A DNA stretch of 64,000 nt from Prevotella communis (GTDB taxonomy: Bacteria > Bacteroidota > Bacteroidia > Bacteroidales > Bacteroidaceae), in the NCBI RefSeq assembly GCF_022024115.1, contig NZ_CP091792.1, positions 1,798,001 through 1,862,000 of the forward strand, in the 5' to 3' direction. Numbering within the stretch: position 1 is the first letter of the stretch; each line of letters begins with the position of its first letter. Made by a program: the position numbers and the translations under genes. The notes under the pieces are model-generated. The model had not been told where the DNA came from. It saw nothing but the letters and a program-made list of their open reading frames with translations, and searched no databases. Positions 1 through 6,465 of the stretch are shown here, one piece after another.

Positions 1-1056
1 CCCGGTGTGCTGACACTTGGCTACTCAAAGGCAAGCGACTTTGTTAGCACCAACAGTATATACAACTACTGCGGCGAGAGTTTTGCCGGCGAGGTTAAGA
101 TTGCCGACGACCAGACGCTGGTTGACGGAAATGGAAACATTTGGAGTGGAACGCTCAGTAATGATGAGATCCAGAGCATCCACAACCAGACACTGCGACC
201 TGTTACGGGCGTGGCGCTGACGAAGGATGGCAATAACGTCTCCGCCACATTCAACGGCTCATCGGAGACGACGGTGAGCATCCCTGTGGATGTCAATGTA
301 ACTAGCGTGACCTACAACCGCGCATTTACCGAGGGCAAGCCATCCACTGTGATGTTGCCGTTCTCGCTTGGCGAAGGACAGACGCTGACGGGCGGCAAGC
401 TCTATAAGTTCTCGGGTGTTACGAAGAATGAAACGACAGGCAAGTGGGAGGCTACGATGACCGAAACGACGACGCTACAGGCAAACACTCCGTATCTGCT
501 GATGCCAGACAATAAACTGACAGACGCCAAAGTGACCTTCGATCTCAACAATAATACTGTGACGCTCAACACCAATGGCGGCGGCAACTGCGAGACGGCT
601 GCCCCTGGCAGTCACTGGACGTTTAAGGGAACATACAGATTTAAAGAATGGAATTCCAACGATTATAACGACGCTGAAGAGATAGGCCGTGCCTACGGCT
701 TTGCCGGTGTGGCGAAAGATGGCATTAATGTGGGTGACTTCGTAAGGGTAGCCAGCGGCGCCAAGATTCGCCCGATGAGAGCATACCTGCTGTGGAACGA
801 CATGCCGAATGCGGCTAATGCGCGTTCCTTCACACGTGGTGCAGCAGCTAAGGACGAGGAACTGCCACAGAGCATCATCGTGCGCCTGGTAGGCAGCAAT
901 GGCGAGACAACCGCCATCGGCACGCTCGATACTGAAACGGGCGAGATGACCTTCGACAGCGAGGCATGGTACACGCTCGACGGTGTGCGTCTGAGTGGCA
1001 AGCCAAGCAAGAAGGGACTGTATATTAATAATGGACGTAAAGTAGTAATTAAATAA
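1..1056 (+). CDS. C-terminal part of a large secreted protein with a Prevotella-type C-terminal tail (5' truncated)
   Basis: The reading frame is open through the left edge, so the start lies outside the window and about 350 residues plus the stop are visible. The sequence is rich in Thr, Gly and Asn and looks like beta-sandwich repeats; I see no catalytic motif. It ends YTLDGVRL...GLYINNGRKVVIK, almost the same tail as the M6 protease ending at 43301. Such tails are common on large exported Prevotella proteins, so this one is probably exported to or beyond the outer membrane; the route (type IX-like sorting) is inference. The enzymatic part, if any, is upstream. A GC-rich stem-loop and a small peptide gene follow. 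Confidence 0.8.
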   Translation, partial: PGVLTLGYSKASDFVSTNSIYNYCGESFAGEVKIADDQTLVDGNGNIWSGTLSNDEIQSIHNQTLRPVTGVALTKDGNNVSATFNGSSETTVSIPVDVNVTSVTYNRAFTEGKPSTVMLPFSLGEGQTLTGGKLYKFSGVTKNETTGKWEATMTETTTLQANTPYLLMPDNKLTDAKVTFDLNNNTVTLNTNGGGNCETAAPGSHWTFKGTYRFKEWNSNDYNDAEEIGRAYGFAGVAKDGINVGDFVRVASGAKIRPMRAYLLWNDMPNAANARSFTRGAAAKDEELPQSIIVRLVGSNGETTAIGTLDTETGEMTFDSEAWYTLDGVRLSGKPSKKGLYINNGRKVVIK

Positions 1057-1067
1057 AGGCGCCCCCA

Positions 1068-1097
1068 CCCTTTACCCTCCCGAGGGAGGGGGTAGGG
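1068..1097 (+). other. GC-rich stem-loop in intergenic spacer
   Basis: CCCTCC (1075-1080), a CGAG loop and GGAGGG (1085-1090) form a compact hairpin with outer CCC/GGG pairing. There is no T-run after it, so it may be a 3'-end stabilising structure or a dispersed GC-rich repeat rather than a terminator. It separates the long secreted-protein gene from the small peptide gene. Confidence 0.45.
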
Positions 1098-1118
1098 CTA
1101 TTTAAAAATTATAAAGCA

Positions 1119-1319
1119 ATGAAAAAGAAAACATACGAGAAACCCACAATGACAGTTGTCGAACTACAATATCGTACATGTCTGCTTCAGGCAAGTGGAG
1201 AGCAAAAACCTGACGCTAAAGACTACGACGACTGGCTGGGTGCCCGCGAGTTCGTACTCGATGACGACGAGCCCAGTGGCCGAAAAGCAAACGGCATATG
1301 GGACGGCGAAGAAGACTGA
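1119..1319 (+). CDS. Small conserved-type peptide, 66 aa, function unknown
   Basis: The start is ATG at 1119, 62 bp after the upstream gene. The protein begins MKKKTYEKPTMTVVELQ and continues through a cysteine (RTCLLQASG) to a strongly acidic C-terminal half. The opening pattern MKKx(Y)xKPxxxVVxLQ recurs in many short Prevotella and Bacteroides proteins that I know only as hypothetical. There is no classical signal peptide or membrane segment. Its position right after a large exported protein and before a strong terminator suggests it is the last gene of that transcript. Whether it is a chaperone-like partner, a secreted peptide or a modified-peptide precursor cannot be told from the sequence. 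Confidence 0.65.
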   Translation: MKKKTYEKPTMTVVELQYRTCLLQASGEQKPDAKDYDDWLGAREFVLDDDEPSGRKANGIWDGEED

Positions 1320-1341
1320 AATGAATAATAAATAATTACAA

Positions 1342-1377
1342 CTGTTCCTATACGACTGGTATGGGAGCAGTTTTTTT
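1342..1377 (+). terminator. Rho-independent terminator
   Basis: A 12-bp stem (CTGTTCCTATAC with GTATGGGAGCAG, two G-U pairs) with a GACTG loop is followed by seven T residues at 1371-1377. It ends the transcript of the 66-aa peptide. Confidence 0.85.
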
Positions 1378-1451
1378 ATTCACCATATTCAACTATAAGC
1401 ATTTGCAGTAAAGGGAAGATGAGGACCTGAGATAACAGCCCTGAATATTCA

Positions 1452-1538
1452 GTCTACGGATTCTTGGGACTAAAGGGATAGTGGCAGCGCCAGCGCCGCC
1501 TTGGCGGCAAGTCCTATAAGTCCTTGAAGTCCGTAGAC
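1452..1538 (+). repeat. 87-bp imperfect palindromic dispersed repeat, copy 1
   Basis: Its ends are GTCTACGGA and TCCGTAGAC, with a GC-rich core containing GCCGCC-TTGGCGGC. A second copy of identical length and orientation lies at 3877-3963 and differs at about six positions by eye. It can fold as one long imperfect hairpin. No coding sequence is present. It resembles REP-type or miniature mobile repeats; the family name is unknown to me. Copies 1 and 2 bracket the AbiE/Hip island. Confidence 0.85.
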
Positions 1539-1549
1539 AATTATAAAAT

Positions 1550-2374
1550 TCACTTAAACACAATCATGTCGGCCAATTGCAGGAAGTAGTCGTTGCTCCA
1601 GATATCGAGCTCTCGCTTGTCAATGATATAAGGGATGACATCGGCCTTTACCACATCAATGTCCGCTTTGGAAATACGTTCCTTTAGAAGCTCCAAAAAG
1701 AGTTCCTTGGTAAGGTCAATATCATTAAACTCCTTTGTCCTGACCTTTAGATGTTCAAAATCCAATGTCACACGATTTCGCACATACCATTCGAAATCGT
1801 ACCAGTCGCGTCCCTTGATACGATTCTTCCAAGCACGAAAAGTAAGAGCATGCATCTTGCCGGCATACAGATCGGGCAGGGTAAAGCAACGCGTGGTAAA
1901 CGAGAAAGGCTGCATAAGTAGCTTCTGCTCCGTAGAAAACTCAAGAGGAGGATTGACATCTACCTCTATCTTTATCTTCAATGCTTTTTCGGTCTGAAAC
2001 GTCAGGTTGTACACATCTGTATTATCCTTCAGGAAAGCTGATTCCACCTTGCCAAAGGTACGCTTATCCTTCTTTGTAATAGTAACCGTTCGCCCTAAGA
2101 TTCGAGCCTCTTCGATAATGGCAGGAAAATAGGGTTCGAGCGTAAAATCCGGATTCTTTGCCAGTAAAGAGAAATCCATATCTTCAGAATATCGCCTTAA
2201 TCCGTGAAATATCCTGAGACACGTGCCACCGTAGAAGGCTGCCTCTTTAAAGAAACCGCCACGGTAAAGACCGCTCAGCACCACCTGCTGCATCACCTCG
2301 TAGAGGGCATTCTTCCTATCGTTATCGCCTGCGATAGTATGCTGCGCTATCATTTGTTCAAAGATGTCTGACAT
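1550..2374 (-). CDS. abiEii: AbiEii-type nucleotidyltransferase toxin
   Basis: This 274-aa protein has the minimal nucleotidyltransferase signature: GGTCLR at about residues 49-54 followed by RRYSEDMDF with acidic residues D65 and D67. That matches the AbiEii/AbiGii family (type IV toxin, DUF1814), which transfers nucleotides to tRNA-type targets in characterised members. The start codon at 2374 overlaps the end of the upstream AbiEi gene by 17 bp, the usual translational coupling of antitoxin and toxin. The length is normal and the motif intact, so the toxin should be functional. The known role is phage defence by abortive infection; the target of this copy is not known. The 87-bp repeat lies just beyond its 3' end. 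Confidence 0.9.
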   Translation of the reverse strand: MSDIFEQMIAQHTIAGDNDRKNALYEVMQQVVLSGLYRGGFFKEAAFYGGTCLRIFHGLRRYSEDMDFSLLAKNPDFTLEPYFPAIIEEARILGRTVTITKKDKRTFGKVESAFLKDNTDVYNLTFQTEKALKIKIEVDVNPPLEFSTEQKLLMQPFSFTTRCFTLPDLYAGKMHALTFRAWKNRIKGRDWYDFEWYVRNRVTLDFEHLKVRTKEFNDIDLTKELFLELLKERISKADIDVVKADVIPYIIDKRELDIWSNDYFLQLADMIVFK

Positions 2375-2993
2375 GCTTTATATACTTTATTAACATGTTA
2401 ATACTCGATTGCTTGCGACTTGCTAATGCACATCGTTCAAGAAGTTTGATATCGAAGCCCTCAAGTGCGTCAGTGTCAAAACGGATGTCTTCCTCAAGAT
2501 AAGTCTCTACATCCTTCATGAAACGTAGATTCAGGCACTTGCTAAAGTTGATCACATCGCAGAGTGCCTTCTCGGGGGTAGCTATCAAGAAGTTAACACC
2601 ATCTGCATGCTCTATCCTTACGCCAACTGCGAAGTATTCTGGCGAGCAGTTCTGATAACTGAAACGGCCTACGGCATTCTCGAAATCCCTGGAGTGCTTG
2701 GTGGTAACCGATGTTACCTGATACACCCTTTCTGGTATCAAACCATAATGGCGCATGGCATATTCACAGCCCACATACGATGGCCCGTAAATATGATTGG
2801 CTATCAGTTCCTTCGACAGTTCCTTACCGGTTTCCATTTTGCTGGCCACGTACATACCTTTCTTTAAGCGTATAATCAGGCCATTCTTTTCGAGCGCACG
2901 TGCCTTCTCGGTAATATGCTTATGGTTCGGAAAAACCGCACTTAGCACATTAACGTCAAAGGGGATGTTGCCTATGTTCTCAAACGGTGTCAT
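2358..2993 (-). CDS. abiEi: AbiEi-type antitoxin / transcriptional regulator
   Basis: This 211-aa protein starts at an ATG at 2993. The first 60 residues look like a winged helix (AAxAxxKNGLIIRLKKGMY pattern), followed by the AbiEi C-terminal domain (YVGCEYAMRHYGLIPE, then FLIATPEKALCDVI). The family antagonises AbiEii without stable complex formation and represses its own promoter in characterised systems; both are assumed here by homology. It is first in the abiEi-abiEii operon. A clear -7/-33 promoter lies about 30 bp upstream, divergent from hipB. Confidence 0.88.
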   Translation of the reverse strand: MTPFENIGNIPFDVNVLSAVFPNHKHITEKARALEKNGLIIRLKKGMYVASKMETGKELSKELIANHIYGPSYVGCEYAMRHYGLIPERVYQVTSVTTKHSRDFENAVGRFSYQNCSPEYFAVGVRIEHADGVNFLIATPEKALCDVINFSKCLNLRFMKDVETYLEEDIRFDTDALEGFDIKLLERCALASRKQSSINMLIKYIKHVRHL

Positions 2994-3020
2994 CTAAATA
3001 GATTTAGTGCTTACACGGTG

Positions 3021-3052
3021 CAAATATAGTTATATTCCGTACAAAAAACAAA
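3021..3052 (-). promoter_or_regulatory. Promoter of the abiE operon
   Basis: On the minus strand the -7 box TATATTTG (3021-3028) is preceded at 20 bp by TTTG (3049-3052), the Bacteroidetes -33/-7 arrangement. Start codon is at 2993, giving a leader of roughly 20 nt. Confidence 0.8.
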
Positions 3053-3184
3053 TATTTTCTTTGTTTTCTGTTCAAAACATTACTATTTTTAACTTTGTTT
3101 AGAAAAACTATAGCCGAAACCATATAAAAATGTTAAAAATGATACATTTTATATCAGAAATGATGTAGTTTGCGAATAATTATA

Positions 3185-3192
3185 TATTTTTG
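3185..3192 (+). promoter_or_regulatory. Promoter -7 box of hipB
   Basis: TATTTTTG fits TAnnTTTG. Transcription would begin near 3198, downstream of the in-frame ATG at 3194, which supports ATG 3215 as the hipB start. Confidence 0.7.
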
Positions 3193-3214
3193 CATGCGAA
3201 ATAATATAATTTGT

Positions 3215-3418
3215 ATGGAAAAGACAAAATTATCGGTAGTGGTGAAGGCTCTGCGCAAGGAATATGGCCTTACACAGGAAGACCTGGCTATGAAGTCGGG
3301 TGTAGGTCTTTGCTTTGTACGCAATCTGGAGCAAGGAAAGTCTACTCTTAGGATGGATAAGGTCAACCAGCTACTTGACTTGTTTAACTACGAACTGACA
3401 GCAACTAAAAGGCAATGA
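3215..3418 (+). CDS. hipB: HipB-like antitoxin, Xre-family helix-turn-helix
   Basis: This 67-aa protein contains a single Xre/Cro-type HTH: VVKALRKEYGLTQEDLA...GVGLCFVRNLEQGK, followed by LRMDKVNQLLDLFNYEL. This matches the short HipB/Y4mF antitoxins found in front of HipA in Bacteroidales. I take ATG 3215 rather than upstream in-frame starts because the -7 box ends at 3192. It overlaps the hipA remnant in an ATGA junction (3415-3418), so the pair was translationally coupled. The antitoxin seems intact although its toxin is destroyed; it could persist as an orphan regulator. Confidence 0.85.
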   Translation: MEKTKLSVVVKALRKEYGLTQEDLAMKSGVGLCFVRNLEQGKSTLRMDKVNQLLDLFNYELTATKRQ

Positions 3419-3847
3419 GACAGGCTGAGATATATCGGAAGGACATCCTTGCGGGTGTCCTGACTGAAGATGGTGGTGAATACCGTTTCTGTTATGGTGA
3501 GGCGTATCTTGCACGTGAAGAACTTCTCGCTCTACCGACCGGCCGCAGACTATCAGCTGACACCGGCTTATGACCTCCTGAATGTGGCTATTGCTAATCC
3601 GAAGGACAAGGAGGAACTGGCGCTTACGCTTTGTGGAAAGAAATCAAAACTTACTATGAACGACTTCCTGACTGCGGCAAAGACGATGGGGTTGGAGGAG
3701 AACGTGGTGCAGCGTCTCATCACCAGTTTCCATAAGGCGCTACCCAAATGGCAGCAGCTCATACAGGATTCCTTCCTCAGCGAGGAGAATAAACAGGCGT
3801 ATGCAGAGCTTATTGCTTCGCGATTGGATAGATTGAAAGTGGATTAA
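3415..3847 (+). pseudogene. hipA: hipA kinase toxin remnant with large internal deletion and frameshift
   Basis: From ATG 3415 the first about 32 residues match the HipA N-terminal domain (AEIYRKDILAGVLTEDGGEY, then RFCYGEAYL). Near 3508-3525 the homology jumps, one frame over, to the C-terminal end of HipA: HVKNFSLYR, YQLTPAYDLLNVAIANP, then a terminal helical part ending at 3847. The kinase core, including the ATP-binding loop and the segment before the conserved HxKNFSL, is missing. In many Bacteroidales this locus is hipB plus a short N-terminal subunit plus the kinase, so the deletion may span a gene boundary. No active toxin can be made. The visible frame from ATG 3415 stops at a TGA near 3570. 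Confidence 0.88.
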
Positions 3848-3876
3848 GGACACAAAAATCCCATTGGATATTTTTC

Positions 3877-3963
3877 GTCTACGGACTCTAGGGACTAAAA
3901 GGACAGTGGCAGCGCCAGCGCCGCCTCGGCGGCAAGTCCTATAAGTCTTTGAAGTCCGTAGAC
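3877..3963 (+). repeat. 87-bp imperfect palindromic dispersed repeat, copy 2
   Basis: It has the same length, orientation and terminal GTCTACGGA/TCCGTAGAC as the copy at 1452-1538. It follows the hipA remnant by 30 bp, so the two copies border a 2.3-kb block holding abiEii, abiEi, hipB and hipA. Confidence 0.85.
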
Positions 3964-3972
3964 ATAAATAAA

Positions 3973-4010
3973 GTGAGCCCGGCAATTTGCCGAGCTCACT
4001 CTTTTTTTTT
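3973..4010 (+). terminator. Bidirectional terminator hairpin
   Basis: A 12-bp stem, GTGAGCCCGGCA with TGCCGAGCTCAC (3973-3984 / 3988-3999), is followed by nine T residues at 4002-4010 on the plus strand. On the minus strand the same stem is followed by a weaker T-rich stretch and lies just past the smalltalk gene. Confidence 0.85.
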
Positions 4011-4107
4011 ACGCCATGCACGAGGTGACTCCGAGTGCTGTTGCGATGGCTGACAGCATACTAATGGCTGTTTGAATCGCGAATTTCCAAAATGTCTTGT
4101 TCTTCAT
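4009..4107 (-). CDS. Smalltalk-like peptide, 32 aa
   Basis: Start ATG is at 4107 (an adjacent in-frame ATG at 4110 is possible) and stop TAA at 4009-4011. The peptide opens MKNKTFWKFAIQTAISML and ends GVTSCMA: a short basic N-terminus, then one hydrophobic helix. This is the pattern of the Bacteroidetes 'smalltalk protein' family, which is typically encoded directly downstream of HU-related proteins of the TIGR01201 type, exactly as here (39 bp downstream). The function is unknown; a small membrane peptide is plausible. The stop overlaps the T-tract of the neighbouring terminator. Confidence 0.78.
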   Translation of the reverse strand: MKNKTFWKFAIQTAISMLSAIATALGVTSCMA

Positions 4108-4146
4108 CATTCAGAATTTTAATGTTTCATGTTTAATGTTTAATCC

Positions 4147-4683
4147 TTAAGGATTCACCGGTCCGCCGCCGTTGCCAGATTCGGAGCTAGAACTGCCGCC
4201 TCCGCCGTTCTCAGGGTTCTCGCCGCCTCCGTTTTCAGGGTCTTCCACCTCGCCCGATGTTGAGGTGACGCGCTTCACTTCCTTACCGTCTCTGTCGAAA
4301 CAGGTGATCTGGATGGCGGTCTTTGCCAGCTCCTCCTTCAGGTCTGTGTCGGGCGTGAAGATGATACGACGACTGGTGATCAGCTCTGCCTTTACCTCGT
4401 TCACCGTCTCTACGCTCTTGGCACGCAGACCGAAGCGCATGGTACCCAGTCCAGGCAGTGCCACCGAGTGACCTTCCGTTGCCCATGCCTTGATGACATC
4501 ACCGGCTGCATCCCAGCATGCCTGCATCACGCCTCGGCTCACACCACTGCGAAGGGCAGCCTCCTTGATTACCTTGTCCTGTGTGAGGGCGGTGTACAAC
4601 TCAGGCATCATCACGTAGCGATACTTACCAGCGTAGGTGCCTACCTTCTGCAACTGTTCTTTTGCTTTTACTTTCATTGACAT
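4147..4683 (-). CDS. HU-related DNA-binding protein with Gly/Ser-rich tail (TIGR01201 type)
   Basis: The protein has 178 residues. About residues 10-125 fit the HU/IHF-like fold of the Bacteroidetes HU_rel family: YVMMPELYTALTQDKVIKEAA, then GVSRGVMQACWDAAGDVIK, and VALPGLGTMRFGLRAKSV. Residues about 146-178 are a disordered Gly/Ser/Asn-rich extension, typical of this family and unlike classical HU. Its binding sites and role are unknown; it is likely a nucleoid-associated protein. The smalltalk peptide gene follows. Upstream lie a conserved promoter-leader block and a large palindromic array, which may be its control region or a target. Confidence 0.85.
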   Translation of the reverse strand: MSMKVKAKEQLQKVGTYAGKYRYVMMPELYTALTQDKVIKEAALRSGVSRGVMQACWDAAGDVIKAWATEGHSVALPGLGTMRFGLRAKSVETVNEVKAELITSRRIIFTPDTDLKEELAKTAIQITCFDRDGKEVKRVTSTSGEVEDPENGGGENPENGGGGSSSSESGNGGGPVNP

Positions 4684-4770
4684 AATCTAAATGTGTTTTA
4701 AATGGTTATTAAATGTTTAATCTTTTTACCTTTGTCAATTTCGGGTCTCTAGAGTGCCTTCGTGCTTCCA

Positions 4771-4850
4771 AACTTCCTCGTGCACTAGGAAAATTTTTCT
4801 CGCTAGTTAGGGCGCAATATTTATCCCTTATTGACAATGCAAAGGTACTC
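4771..4850 (-). promoter_or_regulatory. Conserved promoter plus long leader of the HU-related gene
   Basis: On the minus strand a -7 box TACCTTTG lies at 4840-4847, giving a leader of about 150 nt before ATG 4683. The block shares long identities with 43986-44078 (for example AACTTCC-GTGCACTA and the AAATTTT run), where it precedes a DprA-like gene. A small stem TTCCT/AGGAA around GTGCAC is visible. A structured regulatory leader is inferred. The rest of 4684-4905 shows no coding signal. Confidence 0.55.
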
Positions 4851-4905
4851 ATAAAAAGCGATACCTACAAATATTCTTTGTCAAGAAATATAAAAACATG
4901 AATAT

Positions 4906-5062
4906 CTTACAATCTTACAATCTTACATTCTTACATTTCATATATTTTTTGTAGTGGTAGAGTTTAAGTAATATAATAATATTATAATATTATTATATTA
5001 CTTAATTTTCTTCCCTCATTTTTTATGCCAAATGTAAGATTGTAAGAATGTAAGATTGTAAG
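4906..5062. repeat. Large inverted-repeat array with perfect 40-bp AT palindrome
   Basis: Left arm 4906-4938 is four direct units of CTTACAAT/CTTACATT type; right arm 5030-5062 is the inverted counterpart with one unit order changed. In the centre 4965-5004 is a perfect 40-bp palindrome made only of A/T plus one G/C pair (starts TAAGTAATAT). The same design with different unit sequence occurs at 44106-44316. No coding sequence. It could extrude a cruciform or bind a nucleoid or replication protein. Confidence 0.9.
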
Positions 5063-5080
5063 GTTTAGGTGTCGTATATT

Positions 5081-5479
5081 TTATACTGCCCAGTCCTCAA
5101 TCTTCAAGCCTTCTATATGCTCAAAGTGCTTGCGGTTATGGGTTACGACTATCAGATCCTTAGCCTTAGCAGCGCAGCCAATCAATAAGTCGAAGTCTTC
5201 AATTTTCTTACCTGATTTCCAAAGTTTAGCTCTTTCCTGCGCAAAAGTATGGATGGTCTGGTCGAAGGAAATCACATTCATTTCGGCAACAAACTCTTCT
5301 ACCTGTTTGAGATTGTCTTCGATTCGATCACTGTAATATGCACCAAAAACGAGTTCTGCTACAACAATATCTGTAATGTAGCAGCTACTTTCTTCAATAT
5401 CGTTGAGTTTATTTTCAACGTTACGATTTCCTCTAAGCAGAAAAATACATGTACTTGTGTCGAGCAGATATCCGTTCAT
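5081..5479 (-). CDS. vapC: PIN-domain ribonuclease toxin (VapC family)
   Basis: This 132-aa protein has the PIN acidic residues in order: D7 in LLDTST, E42 in VVAELVFGA, D97 in IEDFDLLIGCAA, and a THNRKHF segment before the final strand. VapC-family enzymes cut structured RNAs such as initiator tRNA or 23S rRNA; the target here is unknown. The start overlaps the stop of the upstream antitoxin in an ATGA junction (5476-5479). It ends 18 bp from the palindromic array. All key residues are present, so the toxin should be active. Confidence 0.9.
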   Translation of the reverse strand: MNGYLLDTSTCIFLLRGNRNVENKLNDIEESSCYITDIVVAELVFGAYYSDRIEDNLKQVEEFVAEMNVISFDQTIHTFAQERAKLWKSGKKIEDFDLLIGCAAKAKDLIVVTHNRKHFEHIEGLKIEDWAV

Positions 5480-5739
5480 AGTTCAGCGTCAAATGTGTTA
5501 TTTGTCCTTGCAGTACGTATTTCTTCCATGATTTCTTCTGCCGAACGGCTATCCTTCCACTTACCAGCAAAACGGCTGGCCCATCCCTTGCGAGGTTCTT
5601 TCTTTTCCTCCTCTGGACGAGTCATTGAACTGCTAAGAAGCGTTATGAGCTCCAGTTTAACATTGTCGCTCAAATCCTTCAATTCTGACCAATATTTGGC
5701 GCTAATCGATGAAGGTGATACTAAAACATTGGTATTCAT
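5476..5739 (-). CDS. vapB: VapB-like antitoxin
   Basis: I start this at ATG 5739 (MNTNVLVSPSSIS); an upstream in-frame ATG at 5769 lies inside the -7 box at 5767-5774 and can be excluded. The 87 residues show an N-terminal YWSELKDLSDNVKLELI segment, a charged middle and a conserved C-terminal block KGWASRFAGKWKDSRSAEE. I know this pattern from short Bacteroidales proteins encoded before PIN toxins. The C-terminal part would wrap the toxin; the N-terminal part would dimerise or bind DNA. Both roles are inferred from the arrangement. Confidence 0.82.
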   Translation of the reverse strand: MNTNVLVSPSSISAKYWSELKDLSDNVKLELITLLSSSMTRPEEEKKEPRKGWASRFAGKWKDSRSAEEIMEEIRTARTNNTFDAEL

Positions 5740-5766
5740 ATACTCAATTTTTATTGTTTCTGACTG

Positions 5767-5774
5767 CAAAAATA
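5767..5774 (-). promoter_or_regulatory. Promoter -7 box of vapBC
   Basis: TATTTTTG on the minus strand fits TAnnTTTG, 28 bp upstream of ATG 5739, predicting a leader of about 20 nt. Confidence 0.65.
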
Positions 5775-5870
5775 AATAATAATTCCGAATTCACAAAACA
5801 ATTTATCCAAGAAAAATCGAGTCTATCATATCTTTTTCTGCTTGAAAAGCATCATTTTCGTAATCTTTTG

Positions 5871-5878
5871 TATATTTG
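5871..5878 (+). promoter_or_regulatory. Orphan promoter -7 box
   Basis: TATATTTG lies in front of a decayed reading frame (from 5891) that has no start codon. It probably drove the original gene. Confidence 0.5.
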
Positions 5879-5890
5879 CAGCGAGATTAA

Positions 5891-6147
5891 AAACATAACA
5901 ACACCAAACTTGTACACGAGGACTTCGACATTTATTCCTATCCATTCGTACTGATGGGCTGGAATTTGGGAGCCGACGTTCGTCCGCACGCATACACAAA
6001 GGACGAATGGTTCAACGGACCTCATGCTATGTTTTATTACAACGTAGAAGAAGATAAGGAGGTGCTTTATGAGTCTTAGTGAAAAAAGCTCCAGCACCTA
6101 CGCGATTACTTATTGAGAAGATCAAGCAGTATATCGCGAATAAATAA
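5891..6147 (+). pseudogene. Remnant of an unidentified gene (two frames)
   Basis: The frame open from 5891 to the TAG at 6077-6079 encodes a plausible protein segment without an initiation codon near its beginning: VHEDFDIYSYPF, LMGWNLGADVRPHAY, TKDEWFNGPHAMFYYN. It is followed directly, in another frame, by KKAPAPTRLLIEKIKQYIANK ending at 6147. The two pieces probably belonged to one protein separated by a frameshift. I do not recognise the family. The next frame is a phage-like remnant, so both may come from one lost element. Confidence 0.5.
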
Positions 6148-6159
6148 TAATGAAGCTGA

Positions 6160-6414
6160 CAGGTACCAGTCCCCAGGCGTCCTGTCAGGGCGATAATCAA
6201 CCGCTGGGCGCCGCCTAATGAGAACAATACGAAGCGGTACATTGAGAATGTATGCAGGTTCACGGGCATCGGAGCTGACGAGCCCCTGGGCATCCCCTCG
6301 GATAAGCCATCCCGCTGGATGAAGTTGGGTGCCGCGATGTGCGTCCAGGAATGCGGTGCAGAAGGACTGGATTGGATTGCCTTGCTCGACGGCTGGGCCT
6401 TGGCGAGAGAGTAG
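6160..6414 (+). pseudogene. Fragment of a 'structural protein P5'-like phage/lysis gene
   Basis: The frame is open from 6160 to TAG at 6412-6414 and carries VRAIINRWAPPNENNTKRYI followed by a helical C-terminal part. IINRWAPPxENxT is the signature stretch of the P5-like proteins common in Bacteroidetes prophages (related to PRD1 P5 and to peptidoglycan-acting proteins by annotation). The normal N-terminal part, with the NNPGNIR motif, is missing and there is no start codon, so this is a decayed fragment about 84 residues long. It marks an old phage or mobile insertion upstream of the restriction island. Confidence 0.7.
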
Positions 6415-6426
6415 GGACAACGCCTC

Positions 6427-6451
6427 AACGAGGAGGGAAATCCTCCTTGTT
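6427..6451. other. Hairpin between convergent gene ends
   Basis: AACGAGGAGG and TCCTCCTTGTT pair around a GAAA loop. No T-run follows on either strand, so it is only a possible transcription end for the P5 remnant or for the minus-strand 78-aa gene. Confidence 0.35.
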
Positions 6452-6465
6452 GGGGCGATTACTGT

